DNA of 64,000 nt from FEN-1219 sp963713355 (GCA_963713355.1 CAVQLK010000001.1:124001-188000), one strand, 5' to 3'; counted from the first letter of the stretch, positions 27,075 through 35,393 are shown. Notes: generated from the letters alone by a model not told the origin. Numbers and translations: made by a program.

Positions 27075-27137
27075 TGCGCGTTGGCGGCCGCCGCAGCTGC
27101 TAAGCTGCTCGGGATCTCACCTCGAACGGAGCTCCAC

Positions 27138-27854
27138 ATGCGGCCGAGCGGACGACGGCGCGACGAAATGCGCGCGGTGCGGCTGACGCCGCACTTCACG
27201 CGCCATGCCGAAGGATCGGTGCTCGCCGAGTTCGGCGATACGCGCGTCCTCTGCACCGCCTCCGTCGAGTCGAAGGTACCGCCATTCCTGAAAGGCAAAG
27301 GCCAAGGCTGGGTCACGGCCGAGTACGGGATGCTGCCGCGCGCCACCCATAGCCGCACCCAGCGCGAGGCCGCGCGAGGCACGCAAAGCGGGCGCACGCT
27401 CGAGATCCAGCGCCTCATCGGTCGCAGCCTGCGCGCCGTCGTCGACCGCGCCGCTCTCGCAGAGAACACGATCACGATCGACTGCGACGTTCTTCAGGCC
27501 GACGGCGGCACGCGCACAGCCGCCATCACCGGCGGCTACGTCGCGTTGGCGCTCGCCGCCGCAAAGCTCGTCGAGTCCGGCAAGATCGCCCGCAACCCCC
27601 TGCACGGGCAGATCGCCGCCGTTTCCGTCGGCATCTTCCGGGGCCAGGCCGTGCTCGACCTCGACTATGCCGAGGACTCCGAGGCCGAGACGGACATGAA
27701 TGTCGTGATGAACGAGGCACGAGGTTTCGTCGAGGTACAGGGGACCGCGGAAGGCCACGCGCTGCAGCGCGCCGAGCTCGATGTGCTGCTCGACCTCGCC
27801 GCCGTCGGCGTCGAGCAATTGCTCGCCGCGCAGGCTGCCGTCCTCGAGAAGTGA
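27138..27854 (+). CDS. rph: Ribonuclease PH
   Basis: Phosphate-dependent 3'-5' exoribonuclease that trims tRNA 3' ends. It has 238 residues beginning MRPSGRRRDEMRAVRLTPHFTRHAEGSVLAEFGDTRVLC; family motifs include GWVTAEYGMLPRATHSR, GRTLEIQRLIGRSLRAVVD and CDVLQADGGTRTAAITGG. The ATG at 27138 has a GGAG seven bases upstream; the longer frame from 27081 is not supported. It overlaps rdgB by four bases. Confidence 0.95.
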   Translation: MRPSGRRRDEMRAVRLTPHFTRHAEGSVLAEFGDTRVLCTASVESKVPPFLKGKGQGWVTAEYGMLPRATHSRTQREAARGTQSGRTLEIQRLIGRSLRAVVDRAALAENTITIDCDVLQADGGTRTAAITGGYVALALAAAKLVESGKIARNPLHGQIAAVSVGIFRGQAVLDLDYAEDSEAETDMNVVMNEARGFVEVQGTAEGHALQRAELDVLLDLAAVGVEQLLAAQAAVLEK

Positions 27855-28471
27855 CGCTTCCCCCGCTGATGCTTCCCCCGCATTGGGTGCTCGCGACCTC
27901 GAATCGCGGCAAGGTCGCGGAGATCTCGGAGCTGTTTGCCGAGGCAGGCGTCTCTCTGCTCGTAACGGCCCAATCCGAGCTCGGCGTCAGCCCTGCGCCC
28001 GAAACCGGCGCTACCTTCGTCGAGAACGCGCTGCAGAAGGCGCGGCATGCGGCGCGCGTTACCGGGCTGCCGGCGATCGCAGACGACTCAGGTCTCGTGG
28101 TGGCCGCGCTCGGCGGAGCGCCTGGCGTGCGTTCCGCGCGCTTCGCGGGTGAGCGCGCCGACGATCGCGAGAATGTCGTGAAGCTTCTCGCGGAGCTCGC
28201 GGACCCGTCGCTCGACCGCAGCGCGCGATTCCACTGTGTGCTCGTCGCATTACTGGATGCGCACGACGCGGCGCCGTTGATTGCGACGGGATCCTGGGAG
28301 GGGCAGGTCGCGCGCACGGCAAAGGGCAGCCACGGCTTCGGTTATGACCCCGTGTTCTTCGATCCCAAGCTTGGCCGCACGGCTGCCGAGCTCGATGCCG
28401 CGGAGAAAAACCGCGTGAGCCATCGTGGAGCCGCGATGCGCGCGCTCGTCGAAGTCTTGAAGAATCGGTAG
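27851..28471 (+). CDS. rdgB: Non-canonical purine NTP pyrophosphatase RdgB
   Basis: Ham1/RdgB-type pyrophosphatase that removes dITP, XTP and similar nucleotides. It has 206 residues with LATSNRGKVAEISELF, ETGATFVENALQKARHAA, ADDSGLVVAALGGAPGVRSARFAGE, HGFGYDPVFF and KNRVSHRGAA. The GTG start overlaps the rph stop (GTGA). It is followed by a 320-bp gene-free region with DnaA-box-like sites. Confidence 0.95.
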   Translation: MTLPPLMLPPHWVLATSNRGKVAEISELFAEAGVSLLVTAQSELGVSPAPETGATFVENALQKARHAARVTGLPAIADDSGLVVAALGGAPGVRSARFAGERADDRENVVKLLAELADPSLDRSARFHCVLVALLDAHDAAPLIATGSWEGQVARTAKGSHGFGYDPVFFDPKLGRTAAELDAAEKNRVSHRGAAMRALVEVLKNR

Positions 28472-28791
28472 GTTGGCTCGTCCCGCACGAGTTTCCGGCC
28501 GAAATTTATGCACACGCTAGGTCGCCGCAAATTGAAACAAGCGTGTTGCGTGCTTTTGCTAGCGGCAGAAAGCTGAAAGGACACGTAACCTTTTGAAATA
28601 CAACGATCTCCGCTGCTTCGCATTAGTTACCAAAACACGCCGAAATCGTTTCCGCCCGAAAAACGGCGCATGAACTGGCTTCGCTCTCCACAGAGTTATA
28701 CACAGCTCGTGTGGATAAGCGGCGCTCAGGCTGATCGCCTTGCCTTCACGGCGGGCGGGCATTATTCTTCCGCGCCCGCCGGAGCCTGCTC
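28472..28791. other. Gene-free, AT-richer region with three DnaA-box-like sites
   Basis: The base composition is visibly less GC-rich than the flanks. It holds TTATGCACA at 28506-28514, TTATACACA at 28696-28704 and a perfect TTATCCACA on the minus strand at 28710-28718 (TGTGGATAA). The last two are separated by five bases. Close to rpmE there is a GC hairpin (28750-28757 with 28773-28780) that ends exactly before the GGAG of the rpmE ribosome binding site. A promoter for rpmE should be here; TTGCCT at 28740-28745 and TATTCT at 28763-28768 are the best pair I see. Confidence 0.5.
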
Positions 28792-29016
28792 ATGAAAGCC
28801 GAAATCCATCCGAATTACGCCGCGATCAAGGTCATTTGCTCGTGTGGCAACGAGTTCACGACTCGGTCCACCTTAGGGCAAGACCTGCACGTCGAGGTCT
28901 GCTCGTCGTGCCACCCGTTTTACACGGGTAAGCAGAAGATCGTCGACAGCGGCGGCCGAGTCGACAAATTCCGTCGCCGCTACAACAAAGCGGGCGGCGA
29001 AGGCGCCAAACCTTAA
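28792..29016 (+). CDS. rpmE: 50S ribosomal protein L31
   Basis: Zinc-type L31, 74 residues, beginning MKAEIHPNYAAIKVICSCGNEF with the Cys pairs CSC and CSSC (VCSSCHPFYTGKQKIVDSGGRV) kept. The C-terminus is basic (DKFRRRYNKAGG). The C+ form means it needs zinc. The ribosome binding site GGAG lies right after a GC-rich hairpin. In relatives rpmE lies near priA and ponA-pilM; here mrcA and pilM follow after one unknown gene. Confidence 0.95.
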   Translation: MKAEIHPNYAAIKVICSCGNEFTTRSTLGQDLHVEVCSSCHPFYTGKQKIVDSGGRVDKFRRRYNKAGGEGAKP

Positions 29017-29029
29017 CGCTCGGCGATTG

Positions 29030-29659
29030 TTACGGAGCGCCGGGCTCGAGCAACGCCAGCACGGCCGAGCGCGACGCGCGCCGCATCGGCTTGCCGTCGA
29101 CGGGGCTCAACGGCGAGTGGCGGGGGCCCCGCTCGGGGAACACCATGACCTGGAGCTCCTCCTCGTCGATCATCAAGTCGAACCCCGGAATCTGCTCGAT
29201 CAGCTCGCGGCCGAAGCGATAGCGCCGCTGGCTGTCGTGCAGACGGAAGCCTCGCTCCTCGAGTGCGGCGGCCACTGCTTCCGGCGAGTCGCTGAACACG
29301 TGCAGCTCGATCTGTGAGGCCACCGTTGCAGTGCCGTCGAGCACGGGGCCGACGAGCTTCGGCCGAAAGGCGCCGAGCACGTCCATGACGTCGGTCGCTA
29401 TTTGACGCAGCTTCGCGAGCCGCCGGTCGAGCGCCTCCGGCTCGAAGAGTCGTTGCCGCTCGACGAGCCGCTCTTGAATCTGCGCGTTGCTGGGCAGCGC
29501 ATTTGTGCCGTCGCGCACGCCGAGCCGGTCGGCCGCTTTGCGCTTCGCCAACGAGAAGTCTTGGATGCCGTGCTCGACCATGAGCCGAGCGGCTTCCTCG
29601 GCAAGCTCATGCCGCAGGTCGGAAGAGGCCCCCGGCGACGATCGACGGCGTCCGCTCAT
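29030..29659 (-). CDS. Conserved protein of unknown function
   Basis: A soluble protein of 209 residues that I cannot name with certainty. It starts MSGRRRSSPGASSDLRHELAEEAARLMVEHGIQDFSLAKRKAADRLGV; the centre (FRPKLVGPVLDGTATVASQIELHVFSDSPEAVAAAL) resembles a nucleotidyltransferase-like fold, and the end (GFDLMIDEEELQVMVFPERGPRHSPLSPVDGKP) is well ordered. Similar proteins are found beside ponA/rpmE in gammaproteobacteria as hypothetical proteins. The 8-bp gap to mrcA, which is upstream on the same strand, suggests co-transcription with it. Function unknown. Confidence 0.65.
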   Translation of the reverse strand: MSGRRRSSPGASSDLRHELAEEAARLMVEHGIQDFSLAKRKAADRLGVRDGTNALPSNAQIQERLVERQRLFEPEALDRRLAKLRQIATDVMDVLGAFRPKLVGPVLDGTATVASQIELHVFSDSPEAVAAALEERGFRLHDSQRRYRFGRELIEQIPGFDLMIDEEELQVMVFPERGPRHSPLSPVDGKPMRRASRSAVLALLEPGAP

Positions 29660-29667
29660 CGCCTACG

Positions 29668-32184
29668 TCATTCGAAAAGGAAGGGGTTGCCTGCCGGACG
29701 CGCTCCCGCGCCGGGATCGAGAGCGTCATGCGGCTGGCTGAACTCGCCCACCTCTCGATCCGGCAAATGATCGATGTCGAACTTCTCGAAAATGGCGTTC
29801 GGCGCGCCGTCGCTGGCGATGAGGCCGCTGTCGGGATTGATGCGGTGCTCGACGATGCCGAGCGGCCGTCTCGGCCGCTGCTCCGCCGTCCCCGCGAGCC
29901 CCTCGCGCATGAACCCGATCCACATCGGTAGCGCAGCCGAGCTGCCCTGCTCGTTACCGCCGAGCGGCCGAAAATCATCGAACCCTACCCACGACGCCCC
30001 GACGATGTTGCCGTTGAATCCGACGAACCAGGTGTCGCGGCCTTCGTTCGTCGTCCCCGTCTTGCCGGCGAGGTCGTTGCGGCCGAGCTGGCTCCGTGCG
30101 CGCGCACCCGTGCCTCGGCGCACGACGTCCCAGAGCATGTCGCCGATCAAGTATGCGGTCTGCGGCGAGATGATGCGCGGTGCCGCGCGCTGCGTCGGAT
30201 AGAGCTGCGTGGCATCGGCGACGAGCTCCGGCCTCGCAAGCTCGTGTTGCACCGGCGTCTCGGGCGGCGTATTGCACTCCGCGCAATAAAGCGGCTTGGT
30301 TTCGTACAACACTTCGCCGTCGGCGGTCACGACGCGGTCGATGAAGTACGGCGTGATTTTGTAGCCGCCGTTCGCGAACGTCGCATAGCCCGCGGCGACG
30401 CTCAGCGGCGCGACGTTGCCGGCGCCGAGCGCGAGCGCCAGATCGTTCGGGGCCGCTTCGCTGTCGAAGCCGAAGCGCTTCACGTGGCTCAAGACGGTCG
30501 GAACTCCCACGTCCTGGAGCATGCGAATCGATACGGAGTTCATCGACTCGATCAGAGCCTCGCGCACCCGCGACGGACCGAAGTACTTGCCGCCGAAGTT
30601 CTCGGGCCGCCAGACGCGCTCGAGCGACGCCTGATAGCCGACGTCGACGGGCGCATCGAGCACGATCTTCGCCGGCGTATAGCCGTTCTCGAGCGCGGCC
30701 GAATATACGAACGGCTTGAACGACGATCCGGGCTGGCGCCGCGCCTGCGTCGCGCGGTTGAAATTGCTCAAGAAAAAGTCGAGGCCGCCGTTCAATGCGA
30801 CGATCGCCCCGTCGAACGGGTCGACCGAGACGAATGCACCCTGCGCTTCGGGAAGCTGTGCGAGCCTCCATCCGCCCTCCGCAGTGCGCCGGAAACGCAC
30901 GACGTCGCCCGGCTTCAACACCTCGGCGACGGTTGTCGGCTTTTCGCCGTGGACGTCGTCCGTAATGAACGGCGATGCCCACTCGACGGCGTCGAGGCCG
31001 ACCGTTTCCTCGCCGTGCTCGACGAAATATACGCGCGCGCCTACGTCGTCGGCGCCGAGCACGATCGCGCTGTCGTAGTCGAGCAACGGCGGATAGTCGT
31101 CGAGCAGCGCGCGCAGCGCCTGCGCGTCGGTCTCGGTGGGCTCGAGCGACGCTGCCGCGTCGGCGGCGCTGGCCGGAAGCTCCACGCGCGCCAGCGGCCC
31201 GCGATAGCCATGGCGCTCGTCGTAGGCCAGCAAGTTGTCGCGCATCGCGCGATTGGCCGCGGCCTGAAGCCGACTATCGATCGTCGTCGTCACCTTGAGG
31301 CCTGCCGTCGTCGCTGCGTCGCCGAAGCGCCGAACCATCTCGGCTCGGACCATCTCGGCAACGTACTGCGCCTCGACCTGCCGCTGTGGCCCGTGAAGCT
31401 TGCCGACGACGGGTTCTGCAAGCGCCGTTTCGTACTCCGCATCATTGATCGCGCCGGTCTCGCGCATCCGCCGCAGCACGTAGGCGCGCCGCACAGTCGC
31501 GCGTTCCGTGCTCGCGACGGGATTCCATTCGTTGGGCCGCTGCGGGATGCCCGCAAGAATCGCGATCTCGGAGATCGAGAGCTCCCCCAGCCCCTTGCCA
31601 AAGTAGGTTTGCGCCGCGCTCGCGACGCCATACGACCGTCCTCCGAAGAGGCCCGTATTCAAATAGAGCGCGAGGATTTCCTCCTTCGTGAATTCCTGCT
31701 CCATCCGATACGCGAGGATCCACTCCTTGAATTTCGCGACGAACCGGTCGAAGCCGGAGTTCAATCCCGCTCGCTTCATGACTTCGAGCGTCCGCGGCAC
31801 CTGCTGCGTGATCGTGCTGCCGCCGACGTTCGCGCCGCTCGAGCGCAGCTCGTTGATCGCGCCGCGAATGATTCCGCGCCAGTCGATGCCGGGGTGCTCG
31901 AAGAAGTGCTCGTCCTCCGCGGCCACGACCGCTCTTACGAGCAGCGGCGGTATGTCTTCGTAGGCGACGGGCGTCCGCTTCCTCTCGCCGATCTCATCGA
32001 TGAGCCGGCCGTCGCGAGAATAGACCTGGAGGGGGACCTGAATCTGCGTCTCGCGCAGCTCGGCGGCCTGCGGTATGCCCGGCGCAACGTAGTAATAGGC
32101 ACCGATCAGCAAGCTCGCCATGGCCACGGCAGAGCCCACGCTCAAGGCCAGAATCGTCAACAAAATCTGCAGGTAAGGTTTCAT
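29668..32184 (-). CDS. mrcA: Penicillin-binding protein 1A
   Basis: Bifunctional peptidoglycan synthase anchored in the inner membrane. One N-terminal span (YLQILLTILALSVGSAVAMASLLIG) precedes a glycosyltransferase 51 domain (VAAEDEHFFEHPGIDW, GGSTITQQV) and a transpeptidase domain with all three motifs: SSFK in QPGSSFKPF, SMN in ESMNSVSIRML, and KTG in LAGKTGTTNEGRDTW. About 838 residues from the ATG at 32184; a GTG at 32214 adds ten codons. Divergent from the pil operon, whose leader RNA starts within about 60 bp, so the two promoters must overlap. Confidence 0.94.
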   Translation of the reverse strand: MKPYLQILLTILALSVGSAVAMASLLIGAYYYVAPGIPQAAELRETQIQVPLQVYSRDGRLIDEIGERKRTPVAYEDIPPLLVRAVVAAEDEHFFEHPGIDWRGIIRGAINELRSSGANVGGSTITQQVPRTLEVMKRAGLNSGFDRFVAKFKEWILAYRMEQEFTKEEILALYLNTGLFGGRSYGVASAAQTYFGKGLGELSISEIAILAGIPQRPNEWNPVASTERATVRRAYVLRRMRETGAINDAEYETALAEPVVGKLHGPQRQVEAQYVAEMVRAEMVRRFGDAATTAGLKVTTTIDSRLQAAANRAMRDNLLAYDERHGYRGPLARVELPASAADAAASLEPTETDAQALRALLDDYPPLLDYDSAIVLGADDVGARVYFVEHGEETVGLDAVEWASPFITDDVHGEKPTTVAEVLKPGDVVRFRRTAEGGWRLAQLPEAQGAFVSVDPFDGAIVALNGGLDFFLSNFNRATQARRQPGSSFKPFVYSAALENGYTPAKIVLDAPVDVGYQASLERVWRPENFGGKYFGPSRVREALIESMNSVSIRMLQDVGVPTVLSHVKRFGFDSEAAPNDLALALGAGNVAPLSVAAGYATFANGGYKITPYFIDRVVTADGEVLYETKPLYCAECNTPPETPVQHELARPELVADATQLYPTQRAAPRIISPQTAYLIGDMLWDVVRRGTGARARSQLGRNDLAGKTGTTNEGRDTWFVGFNGNIVGASWVGFDDFRPLGGNEQGSSAALPMWIGFMREGLAGTAEQRPRRPLGIVEHRINPDSGLIASDGAPNAIFEKFDIDHLPDREVGEFSQPHDALDPGAGARPAGNPFLFE

Positions 32185-32207
32185 CGGCGAAGTTGCATTG
32201 TACGCCC

Positions 32208-32236
32208 TTGCCACGCATTGGACCTTTGTGCATAGT
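32208..32236 (+). promoter_or_regulatory. Candidate sigma70 promoter for the pil leader
   Basis: TTGCCA at 32208-32213 and CATAGT at 32231-32236 are spaced by 17 bp. Transcription would start near 32243, at the very front of the riboswitch aptamer. By eye only; the start could lie a few bases earlier because the first aptamer helix begins at 32240. Confidence 0.4.
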
Positions 32237-32239
32237 CCG

Positions 32240-32334
32240 CGGCGTCAGGGCAAACCCATCGAAAGGTGGGGACGCAAAACCTCCGGTCTACGGGCGCGGC
32301 TAGCATAGTCGCACTTAGGATAGCGGGGCTGCCG
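32240..32334 (+). promoter_or_regulatory. GEMM-I (cyclic di-GMP-I type) riboswitch aptamer
   Basis: The sequence follows the GEMM-I consensus closely. The closing helix is CGGC (32240-32243) with GCCG (32331-32334). It continues with AGGGCAAACC, a six-base-pair helix CCCATC/GGTGGG capped by a GAAA tetraloop (32255-32270), then GGACGCAAA, the tetraloop-receptor side CCTCCGGTCTA and TTAGGATAGCGGGGCTGCCG. It is on the + strand ahead of pilM, so it should control pilMNOPQ. The ligand is cyclic di-GMP or, in a known subset, cyclic AMP-GMP; the AGGG run looks like the di-GMP form, but this needs alignment. Confidence 0.93.
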
Positions 32335-32372
32335 AGGCCGTCAAAAATCGGGCTGTCGCTTGGAACCGACCC

Positions 32373-32393
32373 GAGGCTTCGCCAGCTTTTTCT
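32373..32393 (+). terminator. Possible expression-platform terminator of the riboswitch
   Basis: GAGGCT and AGCTTT can pair across TCGCC (two G-U pairs), followed by a T run (32387-32391) and TCTCC. It lies about 40 bases after the aptamer and could be the ligand-controlled terminator. The stem is weak, so confidence is low. 32394-32618 contains no gene; it holds a small inverted repeat (32533-32550) and the pilM ribosome binding site. Confidence 0.35.
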
Positions 32394-32618
32394 CCGCGCC
32401 TCACCCGCTACACCGAGCGTTCGTCCCGGCCGAGCAGGAAATGCCGTCACAGCCGGCAAATTCCGCAGCGGCGCACCCTGATCGATGGGCTTAGGCTCGA
32501 TTCAGGGATCGAGAGACCCGTCACAACGGTATATATCTCATGTGGGATATAGTTAAATCGCGCAGCTGAAGGCACGTAAGGATTCTAACCCAACCTCTGG
32601 TGTTGGAAAGGAAAAGCA

Positions 32619-33680
32619 GTGTTCGCCACGCGTCGCAAAGGATCCTTGGTCGGCCTCGACATCACCACGTCGTCGGTAAAGCTCATCGAGCTCGTCGAGA
32701 GCGGACGCGGGTATCGCGTCGAATCCTACGCCGCCGAAGCCACCCCACCGAACGCCATCAATGAAAAAGCGATCGTCGACGCCGAAGCCGTCGGCGAAGC
32801 GATCCGCCGAGCGCACAAGCGCGCCGGCACGAAGACACGCGAAGCCGCGATTGCGATCAGCGGCGACGCCGCGATCACGAAAGTGATCCAAATGCCGAAG
32901 AACTTGAGCGCCGGCGACCTCGAAGGGCAAGTCGAGCTTCAAGCGGATCAGTACATTCCGTTCCCGATGGAAGAAGTCAGCTTCGACTTCGAGGTGATCG
33001 GCGACAGCGAGCGCGATCCCGACATGGTCGACGTGCTGCTCGTCGCAACGCGCACTGAAAACGTCGAGCAACGCCAAGTCGCCGTCGAGGCGGCCGGCTT
33101 GCAGGCTCGCGTCGTCGACGTCGAAGCCTTCGCCGTCGAGAACGCGTGCCAGCTCTTGACGCACCAGATGCCTGACGCGGGCGCTGACAAGTTCATCGCG
33201 ATCGTCGACTTCGGCGCGAGCACGACCACGTTCAGCGTGCTCAAGGATCTCAAAGTCATTTACACGCGCGATTTCGCGTTTGGCGGGCAGCAGCTCACCG
33301 AAGAAATCATGCGCACGTACGGGCTGAGCATGGAGGACGCGGGTCGCGCGAAGAAGGAAGGCGGCTTGCCGAGCAACTATCAGCCGGAAGTGCTGGACGC
33401 CTTCATCGACGACATGTCGCAGCAGGTCAGTCGCTCGCTTCAATTTTTCTTGGCCTCGGGCAGCGGCCGCGAGCAGCCGGATCAGATCTTGATCTGCGGC
33501 GGCTGCGCGAACATCCCCGGCGTCGCCGACGTCATCGGCAGCCGCGTGGGTGTCGCGACTCAGATCGGCGATCCGCTCGGTCAAATGAAGATTTCGGGCC
33601 GCGCCAAGTCGCAAGGCGTGGATAGAGACTCCACTGCGTTGCTGACCGCGTGTGGTCTCGCTTTGAGGAGCTTCGACTAA
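32619..33680 (+). CDS. pilM: Type IV pilus assembly protein PilM
   Basis: Cytoplasmic actin-like ATPase that binds the N-terminus of PilN and ties the inner-membrane alignment complex to the pilus motor. It has 353 residues: KGSLVGLDITTSSVKLIEL at the start, two actin-like phosphate loops (FIAIVDFGASTTTFSVL and LICGGCANIPG). Start GTG at 32619 with GGAAAGG upstream. First gene of pilMNOPQ and the first gene behind the riboswitch. Its stop overlaps pilN by one base. Confidence 0.95.
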   Translation: MFATRRKGSLVGLDITTSSVKLIELVESGRGYRVESYAAEATPPNAINEKAIVDAEAVGEAIRRAHKRAGTKTREAAIAISGDAAITKVIQMPKNLSAGDLEGQVELQADQYIPFPMEEVSFDFEVIGDSERDPDMVDVLLVATRTENVEQRQVAVEAAGLQARVVDVEAFAVENACQLLTHQMPDAGADKFIAIVDFGASTTTFSVLKDLKVIYTRDFAFGGQQLTEEIMRTYGLSMEDAGRAKKEGGLPSNYQPEVLDAFIDDMSQQVSRSLQFFLASGSGREQPDQILICGGCANIPGVADVIGSRVGVATQIGDPLGQMKISGRAKSQGVDRDSTALLTACGLALRSFD

Positions 33681-34261
33681 TGCCGAGAATCAACCTACTG
33701 CCGTGGCGAGCAGAGCTTCGCCAGCGGCGCAAGAAAGAATTCCTCGTCGCTCTCGCGGGCAGCCTCGTGGTGGCCGTGGGAGTTGCGTACTTATCCAAGC
33801 TCACGGTGCAGGGCTGGACGAGCGCGCAGCAGAGCCGCAACCAGATCCTGCGCGGCGAGATCGCCGAGCTCGACAAGCAGATAGAAGAGATCAACGGCCT
33901 CGAGGCCCAGCGCAAGCGGCTCGAGGCGCGCGTTCAGGTCATCACTCAGCTGCAGCGGTCGCGTCCAGAGGTCGTGCACTTGTTCGACGAGCTCGTGAAC
34001 GCCGTTCCCGAGGGAGTTCACCTGACGGAGGTCGTGCAGCAGGGCAATCGCATCGGGCTGACGGGCAACGCGCAGTCGAGCACGCGCGTTTCCGCCTTGA
34101 TGCGCAACATCGACGACTCGGAGTGGCTCCGTGCACCGGGTCTCGAAGGCGTCGACTTCGTCACCAGGGGTGCCGAGCGGGCGGCTGAGTTCAAAGTATT
34201 CGCCGAGCAGGTATCGATGGTGACGCCCGAGGGCGAGGTGGCTGAAGGAGTGGCGCGATGA
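33680..34261 (+). CDS. pilN: Type IV pilus assembly protein PilN
   Basis: Bitopic inner-membrane protein; the short cytoplasmic start PRINLLPWRAELRQRRKKEF is the PilM-binding motif, then comes one span (FLVALAGSLVVAVGVAYLS), a coiled coil (about 50-90, rich in E, Q and R) and a periplasmic ferredoxin-like fold that pairs with PilO. It has 193 residues. The ATG overlaps the pilM stop (TAATG) and the stop overlaps pilO (ATGA), so translation is coupled. A longer frame from 33650 would run into pilM and is rejected. Confidence 0.94.
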   Translation: MPRINLLPWRAELRQRRKKEFLVALAGSLVVAVGVAYLSKLTVQGWTSAQQSRNQILRGEIAELDKQIEEINGLEAQRKRLEARVQVITQLQRSRPEVVHLFDELVNAVPEGVHLTEVVQQGNRIGLTGNAQSSTRVSALMRNIDDSEWLRAPGLEGVDFVTRGAERAAEFKVFAEQVSMVTPEGEVAEGVAR

Positions 34262-34863
34262 GCATCGTCGACGAGCTTCGCTCTCTAGATACCAGCGACC
34301 CGGGCCGTTGGCCGCTCCCGATCCGCGTCGGCGCCGTCGCGATCGCGTTCGTGGCCGTAGCGGCGTTCGGCATTTACATGTTCGTGATTCAGGAAGAGAT
34401 GCCGCTGCTCGAGCGCGCCCAGCGCGACGAGGTCGACCTGCGAAAGCAGTTCGAGGACCGGCAGCGCAAAGCTGCGAACTTCGATGCGTACCGCGCTCAG
34501 CTCGCCGAGATCGAGCGCGACTTCGGCGCAATGCTGCGGCAGCTGCCGGGCAGGACGGAGGTTCCGAGCCTGCTCGTCGACATCTCTCAGACGGGGCTCG
34601 GCGCCGGGCTCGAAGAAGTGGAGTTCACGCCGGCCACCGAGGTCCACAAGGACTTCTACGCGGAGCTGCCGATCAAGCTTCGTTACACGGGCAGCTACCA
34701 CGAGCTGGGCAATTTTGTGAGCGGCATCGCTGCATTGCCGCGCATTGTGACCTTACATGACATCACGATTCGGCGGGGCAGTCAGACACTGCCCGATGAG
34801 CTGACTCTGGACGTCACGGCGAAGACTTATCGCTACCTGGACGAGGAAGCGACGGAGGGTTAA
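34258..34863 (+). CDS. pilO: Type IV pilus assembly protein PilO
   Basis: Partner of PilN in the inner-membrane alignment complex. It has 201 residues: a cytoplasmic start, one membrane span (VGAVAIAFVAVAAFGIYMFVI), a coiled coil (EEMPLLERAQRDEVDLRKQFEDRQ) and a periplasmic domain with LPGRTEVPSLLVDISQTGLGAGL and the ending KTYRYLDEE. Overlaps pilN by four bases and pilP by one. Confidence 0.94.
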   Translation: MSIVDELRSLDTSDPGRWPLPIRVGAVAIAFVAVAAFGIYMFVIQEEMPLLERAQRDEVDLRKQFEDRQRKAANFDAYRAQLAEIERDFGAMLRQLPGRTEVPSLLVDISQTGLGAGLEEVEFTPATEVHKDFYAELPIKLRYTGSYHELGNFVSGIAALPRIVTLHDITIRRGSQTLPDELTLDVTAKTYRYLDEEATEG

Positions 34864-35393
34864 TGGAGACGCGTAGCGTACTCTCGACGCGCTGGGTTGC
34901 GGCGGCCATCGTTACGGCTGCTTTGACCGCGTGCGGCGGCGCCAACGACGACCTGCGCGCCTATATCGACGAGATCAAGGCGCGGCCCGGCGGCCGCATC
35001 GAGCCGATGCAGCCCGTGGAGCCGGCTCCGACATTCGTCTACGAGCCCGGCCCGCGCCGTTCGCCTTTCACGCCGGACGCGCCGCAGCGGCGCGTCAGCA
35101 ACGACCCGAACGCCATCGACGGTCCCGATGCCAATCGGCCGCGCGAGTTTCTCGAGCAGTTTCCGCTCGACACGTTGCGAATGGTCGGCACACTCGCCGA
35201 TCGGCGCGCCAGCTTCGGTTTGGTTCAGACGACGGACGGCCTCGTGCACCGCGTCACCGTCGGCAATCACATGGGCCAGAACTACGGCCGCATCGTCGCC
35301 ATCTCGGATTCAGAGATTCAATTGGTGGAGATCATCTCCGACGGTCTCGGCGGATACCTGGAACGATCCGCCGCGATTGGGTTGACCGATTGA
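34863..35393 (+). CDS. pilP: Type IV pilus assembly lipoprotein PilP
   Basis: Inner-membrane lipoprotein linking PilN-PilO to the PilQ secretin. It has 176 residues with a signal peptide ending in the lipobox LTAC (Cys about 23), a disordered proline-rich linker, then the beta-sandwich HR domain (FPLDTLRMVGTLADRRASFGLVQTTDGLVHRVTVGNHMGQNYGRI). The ATG overlaps the pilO stop. Confidence 0.93.
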   Translation: METRSVLSTRWVAAAIVTAALTACGGANDDLRAYIDEIKARPGGRIEPMQPVEPAPTFVYEPGPRRSPFTPDAPQRRVSNDPNAIDGPDANRPREFLEQFPLDTLRMVGTLADRRASFGLVQTTDGLVHRVTVGNHMGQNYGRIVAISDSEIQLVEIISDGLGGYLERSAAIGLTD

